Shown here in pieces: positions 6,187 through 9,968 of a stretch of DNA of 9,968 nucleotides (position 1 is the stretch's first letter; each line of letters opens with the position of its first letter). The DNA is from an uncultured Lachnospiraceae bacterium (GTDB taxonomy: Bacteria > Bacillota > Clostridia > Lachnospirales > Lachnospiraceae), in assembly GCA_946566415.1 (NCBI GenBank), contig CAMNWW010000061.1, positions 1-9,968 of the forward strand. Reading direction: 5' to 3'. The notes under the pieces are model-generated. The model did not search any database and was not told the DNA's origin. It worked only from the letters and a program-made list of their open reading frames with translations. The position numbers and the translations under genes are program-made.

Positions 6187-7287
6187 TTACTTATACATAG
6201 CCCATGCTGTGTCAATATTCTCTAAGCGAATCGGAATAGAATCTACGAAGAAGAACTTGGATTCCTCCTCATATGGGTATTCGATATCCGTCTGGATATC
6301 CACGCCGTTCATTGCATTCTGGATTACCTTGAAACCAGTTGCTCCTTCGCTAATCATATCTGTCATAACAGAACCTTTCAGATATCCTGCTTCCATTGCC
6401 TCAAGACCCGTCTGGATACAGTTAATTCCATATACCGCCATAGTCTTTCCGCCGTCTTCAAAATATCCCTGTGCCTTTAAAGCTTCAATCGCGCCAAGCG
6501 CCATTGCGTCATTCTGAGATAATACTACTTCAATCTCGTCACCGTACTTTGAAATCCAGGCGTCCATGATATCCTTTGCCTTCTGTGTATTCCAGCCTCC
6601 TACCTGCATGTCTAACATTTCACATTCTACGTCGGAAGCATCAATTATTTTTTCCATACCAACCAGACGTGCTTCTGAGTTCTCATGCCCATTCTCGCCC
6701 TTAATGACTACGAACTGGATTTTTCCGTCTCCATTCTTATCCAACGAAGAGTCGGCTTTGAAATCGTCAATCATCATCTGGGTCTCCTGCTCTCCCGGAA
6801 GCTGCGTAGCACAGCCTACATACCAGCAATTGTCATAAGTATTCAGAACTTCTGCCGTAGGCTTCTTGTTCAAAAATACAACCGGCGTATTGGAAGGACG
6901 GCACTTCTCGATAACTGTTTCTGCCGCCGTAGACTCAACCAGGGCTACACAAAGCCCGTCTACTCCTTTCGACAAAAGCGTATCAACCTGTTCTGTCTGC
7001 GTAGGCTGATTATCGTTCGCATCAGACGTCTGATAGGAGACACCCGCTTTATCTGCTTCTGCCTCTAATCCTTTTCTTACATAGGAAATGTAATCATTCG
7101 CATAGTTAAAAATTAAAACACCTATGTTCTTGCCTTCGGAGCTTTCTCCGCTTTCTCCGCCTTCTGAACCGGCAGACTCCTCTTCCTTCCCGGCGTCGGC
7201 AGGTTCCGAACATCCCATGAGACCTGCGAGCCCTGACATTGCCAATACAGACGCCAAAACTAATGCGATAACCTTCCTCTTCTTCAT
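6187..7287 (-). CDS. mglB: MglB-like substrate-binding lipoprotein of a sugar ABC transporter
   Basis: A 366-residue lipoprotein. It has a basic N-terminus, a hydrophobic segment (6-22) and the lipobox LMGC with Cys26 as the lipidated residue, then an acidic Ser/Gly/Glu linker to about residue 53. The mature part is a periplasmic-binding-protein fold like galactose/glucose-binding protein. The calcium loop DKNGDGKIQ (183-191) and its partner E253 are intact. Compared with E. coli MglB as recalled, contacts N140 (N91), H201 (H152), R207 (R158), W232 (W183) and N259 (N211) are kept. N64, N203 and N289 replace D14, D154 and D236, F60 and Y66 replace Y10 and F16, and T309 replaces N256. The ligand is therefore probably a related sugar other than galactose or glucose. 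The ATG at 7287-7285 has AAAGGAGG upstream. First gene of mglBAC; the symbol denotes family, not specificity. Confidence 0.92.
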   Translation of the reverse strand: MKKRKVIALVLASVLAMSGLAGLMGCSEPADAGKEEESAGSEGGESGESSEGKNIGVLIFNYANDYISYVRKGLEAEADKAGVSYQTSDANDNQPTQTEQVDTLLSKGVDGLCVALVESTAAETVIEKCRPSNTPVVFLNKKPTAEVLNTYDNCWYVGCATQLPGEQETQMMIDDFKADSSLDKNGDGKIQFVVIKGENGHENSEARLVGMEKIIDASDVECEMLDMQVGGWNTQKAKDIMDAWISKYGDEIEVVLSQNDAMALGAIEALKAQGYFEDGGKTMAVYGINCIQTGLEAMEAGYLKGSVMTDMISEGATGFKVIQNAMNGVDIQTDIEYPYEEESKFFFVDSIPIRLENIDTAWAMYK

Positions 7288-7327
7288 AAAAAGTTCCTCC
7301 TTTTGTTTGATGTATTGTTTTGCCGTA

Positions 7328-7342
7328 CTTGTTCTACAAATT
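7328..7342 (-). promoter_or_regulatory. Operator-like site at the mglB promoter
   Basis: The plus strand reads CTTGTTCTACAAATT. The core TTGTT-C-TACAA (7329-7339) is one base from a perfect TTGTA-N-TACAA inverted repeat, the GT/AC style of FadR-subfamily GntR operators. It starts about five bases past the mglB -10 box and covers the predicted transcription start, which suits repression. It matches 12 of 15 bases with 7535-7549 in the facing promoter. Confidence 0.62.
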
Positions 7343-7343
7343 C

Positions 7344-7372
7344 ACTCTATCACGCATTCAGCATATTGTCAA
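7344..7372 (-). promoter_or_regulatory. Promoter of the mglBAC operon
   Basis: On the minus strand a perfect TTGACA (7372-7367) and TAGAGT (7349-7344) are 17 bp apart. Runs of A upstream of the -35 box could act as an UP element. The predicted start is near 7337, leaving a leader of about 50 bases that ends in the strong mglB ribosome binding site. I see no clear catabolite-response element. Confidence 0.75.
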
Positions 7373-7496
7373 TATTTTTTCAATGTTTTCACTTTTTATA
7401 TTTACTTTTCACCGATTTTATTCCTTTCATTTCTTGTACAAATCGTCATTTTTACTTATTTTCTGGTTTTCTTATGGGTTTTTATTCATTTATATA
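7373..7496. other. T-rich spacer between the divergent promoters
   Basis: This stretch is dominated by T with some C on the plus strand and has few G residues. It holds no credible gene; long open frames here arise because stop codons, which need A or G, are rare. An isolated perfect palindrome TTGTACAA (7434-7441) shares half-sites with the two operator-like sites but has a shorter centre, so it may be an extra or weaker binding site. Confidence 0.6.
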
Positions 7497-7526
7497 TTGA
7501 CTCATTTACTTTTTTAGTGTTAAAAT
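7497..7526 (+). promoter_or_regulatory. Promoter of the Dabb-lactonase-dehydrogenase operon
   Basis: TTGACT (7497-7502) and TAAAAT (7521-7526) are 18 bp apart, and TG at 7518-7519 gives an extended -10 (TGTTAAAAT). The predicted start is near 7533, about 45 bases ahead of the first gene, whose leader contains the operator-like site and AAAGGAG at 7561-7567. Confidence 0.72.
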
Positions 7527-7534
7527 CCTCTTAC

Positions 7535-7549
7535 CTTGTAGTACTAATT
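7535..7549 (+). promoter_or_regulatory. Operator-like site at the catabolic-operon promoter
   Basis: CTTGTAGTACTAATT. The core TTGTA-G-TACTA (7536-7546) differs by one base from TTGTA-N-TACAA and contains the perfect 8-bp palindrome TAGTACTA. It begins about nine bases past the -10 box, so it overlaps the start region exactly as the site at 7328-7342 does on the other side. The likely binder is a FadR-subfamily GntR protein, perhaps the one encoded at 2667-3416. Confidence 0.62.
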
Positions 7550-7577
7550 ATAATTTCGTGAAAGGAGAAACCACGAT

Positions 7578-7877
7578 ATGATCAAGCACATTGTTTTATG
7601 GAAAATCAATAAGGACGGAACCCCCAAAGACCGGCAGAAAACGCTGGAAGAATTCCACGCGAAGGTAGAATATCTAAAAACCATTATACCAGAAATCAAG
7701 GAGGCCCGGGTTGCCCTCAGCTATAACGGAGGAGACGCCTTTCATCTGTGCATTGATTCCGTTTTTGAAAGTGACGAAGCTCTCCAGACCTATATCAACC
7801 ACCCGGAGCATCTGAAAGTCCGTGCATGGCTCGATACCGTCGCCTACGACAAAACTGTTTTTGATTACGAAATGTAA
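7578..7877 (+). CDS. Dabb (stress-responsive alpha/beta-barrel) domain protein
   Basis: A 99-residue cytoplasmic protein, the full length of a single ferredoxin-like Dabb domain, which normally dimerises into a barrel. It opens MIKHIVLWKIN, the family's first strand with its histidine, and near the end has ALQTYINHPEHLKV, the conserved YxxHPxH motif. Known family members include plant olivetolic acid cyclase, which uses these histidines and a tyrosine; bacterial members are mostly uncharacterised and often lie beside sugar or aromatic catabolic enzymes. AAAGGAG lies 10 bases before the ATG. It leads the plus-strand operon, 11 bases before the lactonase gene, and probably acts on a pathway intermediate or isomerises one; the reaction is unknown. 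Confidence 0.9.
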   Translation: MIKHIVLWKINKDGTPKDRQKTLEEFHAKVEYLKTIIPEIKEARVALSYNGGDAFHLCIDSVFESDEALQTYINHPEHLKVRAWLDTVAYDKTVFDYEM

Positions 7878-7888
7878 CCGGAGGGATT

Positions 7889-9010
7889 ATGGAAACAGAA
7901 TATTTTTATATCGGAACTTATACACAGCCCATTTTATTCGGCACCGGTGATGTTTTTCACGGAAAAGGGAAAGGAATTTACAGCCTTTCCCTGAATACAA
8001 AAACCGGAGAAATTAATCTGGAGGGAACGCCCGCGCCCGCAGATAACCCTTCTTATTTGTGCATCTCGCCGGACAGGAAGTATCTGTATGCTGTAAACGA
8101 GCTGAAGGAATATGGCGGACAAGCCTGCGGCGCTGTATCAGCCTTTTCAATAACCCCCTCCACAAAAGCTTTGACCTACCTGAATTCACAACCCACAGGA
8201 GGAACAGACCCGTGCCACGTTGCCGTCAACGACGCCCAGACCCATGTGTACGTATCAAATTTCATGAGCGGCAGTGTCTGTGTATTTCCAATCAAGGACA
8301 ACGGATTTTTAGGAAACGCAAGCCAGTTTATTCAGCACGAAGGAAGCAGTGTCATAAACGCCCGGCAAAAAGGGCCCCATGCACATTCTCTTGCATTCGA
8401 CCGCACGCAGACGCACGCTTTTGTACCGGATCTGGGCATTGATAAGCTAATGGTCTACAAAACAAATTTCACCGAAGGCACTCTTGTGCCTGCGGACACT
8501 CCATTTTATCAGACATTTCCAGGGGCAGGGCCAAGGCACTGTGAATTTCATCCTAATTATCGTTTTTGTTATCTGATCAATGAAATTGCTTCCAGCATCT
8601 CCCTCCTGCACTATGACGAAGACAGCGGAAGCTTCACCCTGATACAGACAATCTCCACAATCCCCGGTGAATACGACGGATACAACATTTGCGCAGACCT
8701 GCATCTTACTCCGGACGGAAGATATCTGTATGCCTCTAACCGGGGCCATAATACCCTCGCCGCTTTTTCTGTGAATCAGGATGACGGCGAGCTTACCTTA
8801 CTCGATATCACCCCCTGCGGCGGAGAAGTCCCCCGGAATTTTTGCATCAACGGCTCCGGCCGTTTCCTGCTTACAGGCAATCAGGATACAGACAATATTA
8901 CTGTTTTTTCTATCTGCCAGGATACCGGAAAGCTTACAAAAATTTATGACTTATCTGTTCCAAGCCCTGTTTGTATCCGGCAGTTTCTGCCAGAAAGGAG
9001 TCTTATATGA
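7889..9010 (+). CDS. Lactonase-family seven-bladed beta-propeller protein (6-phosphogluconolactonase/CMLE type)
   Basis: A 373-residue protein with repeated propeller blades, recognisable as recurring strands such as PSYLCISPDRKYLYAVNE, PCHVAVNDAQTHVYVSN, CEFHPNYRFCYLINE and LHLTPDGRYLYASNRG. Residues matching the active site of fungal carboxymuconate lactonizing enzyme, as recalled, are present: H164 or H166 in GPHAHS, R216 in GAGPRH, E232 in INE and R285 in SNRG. The length is typical and there is no signal peptide. It would hydrolyse or form a lactone, plausibly the lactone made when a sugar is oxidised by the next gene's dehydrogenase. GGAGGG (7880-7885) precedes the ATG, and its stop overlaps the next start by 4 bases (ATGA). 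Physiological substrate unproven, so no symbol is given. Confidence 0.92.
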   Translation: METEYFYIGTYTQPILFGTGDVFHGKGKGIYSLSLNTKTGEINLEGTPAPADNPSYLCISPDRKYLYAVNELKEYGGQACGAVSAFSITPSTKALTYLNSQPTGGTDPCHVAVNDAQTHVYVSNFMSGSVCVFPIKDNGFLGNASQFIQHEGSSVINARQKGPHAHSLAFDRTQTHAFVPDLGIDKLMVYKTNFTEGTLVPADTPFYQTFPGAGPRHCEFHPNYRFCYLINEIASSISLLHYDEDSGSFTLIQTISTIPGEYDGYNICADLHLTPDGRYLYASNRGHNTLAAFSVNQDDGELTLLDITPCGGEVPRNFCINGSGRFLLTGNQDTDNITVFSICQDTGKLTKIYDLSVPSPVCIRQFLPERSLI

Positions 9011-9968
9011 GAAACACTGTTATAGTTGTAGGGAGCGGCCTTATGGGAAGCGGCATCGCCTGCTGCTCTGCATTAGCCGGAAACCCTACTGTATTAATCG
9101 ATTTAAACCTTGACAACGCAGTAAGGGGGAAAGAGAACGCCGCGAAAAATATTGACGAACTGGCTTCCAACGAGCTATGCACTGCCGAAGAGGCCCAAAA
9201 AGCTAAATCACTTCTCGCCGCCGACCAAAATTACGCGAATTACAAAGACTCAGCCTGTATGGTTATTGAAGCTATTTTTGAAAATCTGCAGGCAAAGCAA
9301 AGTCTCTTCAAGGACATGGACCAGATATTCCCCGCAGAGGTTCCCCTTTGCAGTAACACCTCCGGTCTGCGTATTACAGATATCAGCGCTCTGTGCGGCG
9401 TCCACCCGGAACGCACAGTGACGACACATTTTTGGTTCCCCGGCCATCTCGTACCTCTGGTAGAGGTTGTTGTAGGCGACAGGACGGATATCCATATCGC
9501 CGCTTCCGTGAAAGCCGCCCTGAACAGCTGGGGAAAGGCTGCCGTACTCGTAAAGAGGGATCTTCCCGGTCAGCTTGCTAACCGGGTTCTGCAGGCTGTA
9601 ATCCGCGAAGCCGTCAACATCGTAGAAATCGGTCTTGCCGACCCGGAAGATATCGATACAGCCGTTAAAATGGGAATGGGTATCCGGCTTCCCGTATGGG
9701 GTCCTCTGGAGCATATCGAGGCGGCAGGCCTGGATTTATGCCAAAATGTGCAGCGCACCGTACTTCCCGAAATAAGCGCCCGTACCGATCCTTCCCCTCT
9801 GTTTGCAGAGCTGGTAGATAACGGAAATCTAGGTTATAAAACCGGCAAAGGGTTCTACGATTGGTCCGTAAAGGATATGGACAAACTGGCAAAAAACAGA
9901 AACGATTTTATTATCTGCGCGAGGAAATTCATGAGCGAGCGTAAAATACTTAAAGCAAAGGACTCCCA
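9007..9968 (+). CDS. 3-hydroxyacyl-CoA-dehydrogenase-family NAD-dependent dehydrogenase, 3' end missing
   Basis: 320 codons are visible before the right edge; family members are commonly about 310-330 residues, so little is lost. The N-terminus has a Rossmann motif G9-S-G11-L-M-G14 and D32 at the end of the second strand, favouring NAD over NADP. SNTSGL (116-121), H141 in THFWFP, E153 in PLVEVV and N192 in GQLANRV match the catalytic Ser/His/Glu/Asn set. A C-terminal helical domain includes GYKTGKGFYDW. The usual HFFNP or HFWNP motif is HFWFP here. The family also includes L-gulonate 3-dehydrogenase and carnitine dehydrogenase, so a hydroxyl on a sugar or sugar acid is at least as likely a substrate as an acyl-CoA. 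AAAGGAG lies six bases before the ATG, which overlaps the lactonase stop. Confidence 0.9.
   Translation, partial: MRNTVIVVGSGLMGSGIACCSALAGNPTVLIDLNLDNAVRGKENAAKNIDELASNELCTAEEAQKAKSLLAADQNYANYKDSACMVIEAIFENLQAKQSLFKDMDQIFPAEVPLCSNTSGLRITDISALCGVHPERTVTTHFWFPGHLVPLVEVVVGDRTDIHIAASVKAALNSWGKAAVLVKRDLPGQLANRVLQAVIREAVNIVEIGLADPEDIDTAVKMGMGIRLPVWGPLEHIEAAGLDLCQNVQRTVLPEISARTDPSPLFAELVDNGNLGYKTGKGFYDWSVKDMDKLAKNRNDFIICARKFMSERKILKAKDS

Noticed and set aside
7124..7561. Several overlapping plus-strand open frames over the mglB 5' end and the T-rich spacer, encoding Phe/Leu/Ser-rich hydrophobic peptides
   Set aside because: More than one frame is open at once because T-rich DNA lacks stop codons, there is no ribosome binding site, and the region holds divergent promoters.
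8059..8749. Alternative-frame ORFs within the lactonase gene on both strands
   Set aside because: They are Arg/Cys-rich frames shadowing a gene with clear beta-propeller motifs.

Overview
The window looks like chromosomal DNA of an anaerobic Gram-positive member of the Clostridia, most likely Lachnospiraceae-like. The reasons are strong AGGAGG-type ribosome binding sites on nearly every gene, a lipoprotein-type substrate-binding protein, a CidA/LrgB pair, T-rich intergenic DNA and a moderate GC content. The assignment is inferred from style and is not proven. No RNA genes, insertion sequences, phage genes or CRISPR arrays were seen.

Layout. (1) Positions 1-2588, minus strand: an apparent operon, in transcription order lrgA-like, lrgB-like, a metallo-beta-lactamase-fold lactonase-type hydrolase, and a Tm-1-like/UPF0261 protein that runs off the left edge. 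(2) Positions 2667-3416, plus strand: a FadR-subfamily (FCD) GntR regulator, divergent from lrgA, with a near-perfect sigma-A promoter. (3) Positions 3443-3508: a long hairpin terminator between the convergent gntR and mglC. (4) Positions 3513-7287, minus strand: an mglBAC-type sugar ABC transporter (lipoprotein binding protein, double ATPase, permease), with a hairpin between mglB and mglA and a repeat-like hairpin element between mglA and mglC. (5) Positions 7288-7577: a T-rich divergent promoter region. Each promoter carries a near-identical 15-bp operator-like site placed over the predicted transcription start. (6) Positions 7578-9968, plus strand: a tight operon of a Dabb-domain protein, a seven-bladed-propeller lactonase (6-phosphogluconolactonase/CMLE type) and a 3-hydroxyacyl-CoA-dehydrogenase-family NAD dehydrogenase cut by the right edge.

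Together this reads as a catabolic island. A sugar or sugar-like compound would enter through MglBAC and be processed by the dehydrogenase, the lactonase and the Dabb protein. A GntR regulator would control expression, and the LrgAB-type membrane pair may move a small carboxylate. The binding protein keeps the galactose/glucose-binding fold and its calcium loop but changes several sugar-contact residues, so the substrate is probably not plain galactose or glucose. The enzyme set does not match a pathway I recognise. The most notable non-coding features are the paired operators and a hairpin-bearing intergenic repeat family with three hairpin copies here, one pair of which forms a tandem duplication that leaves an orphan ribosome-binding motif.
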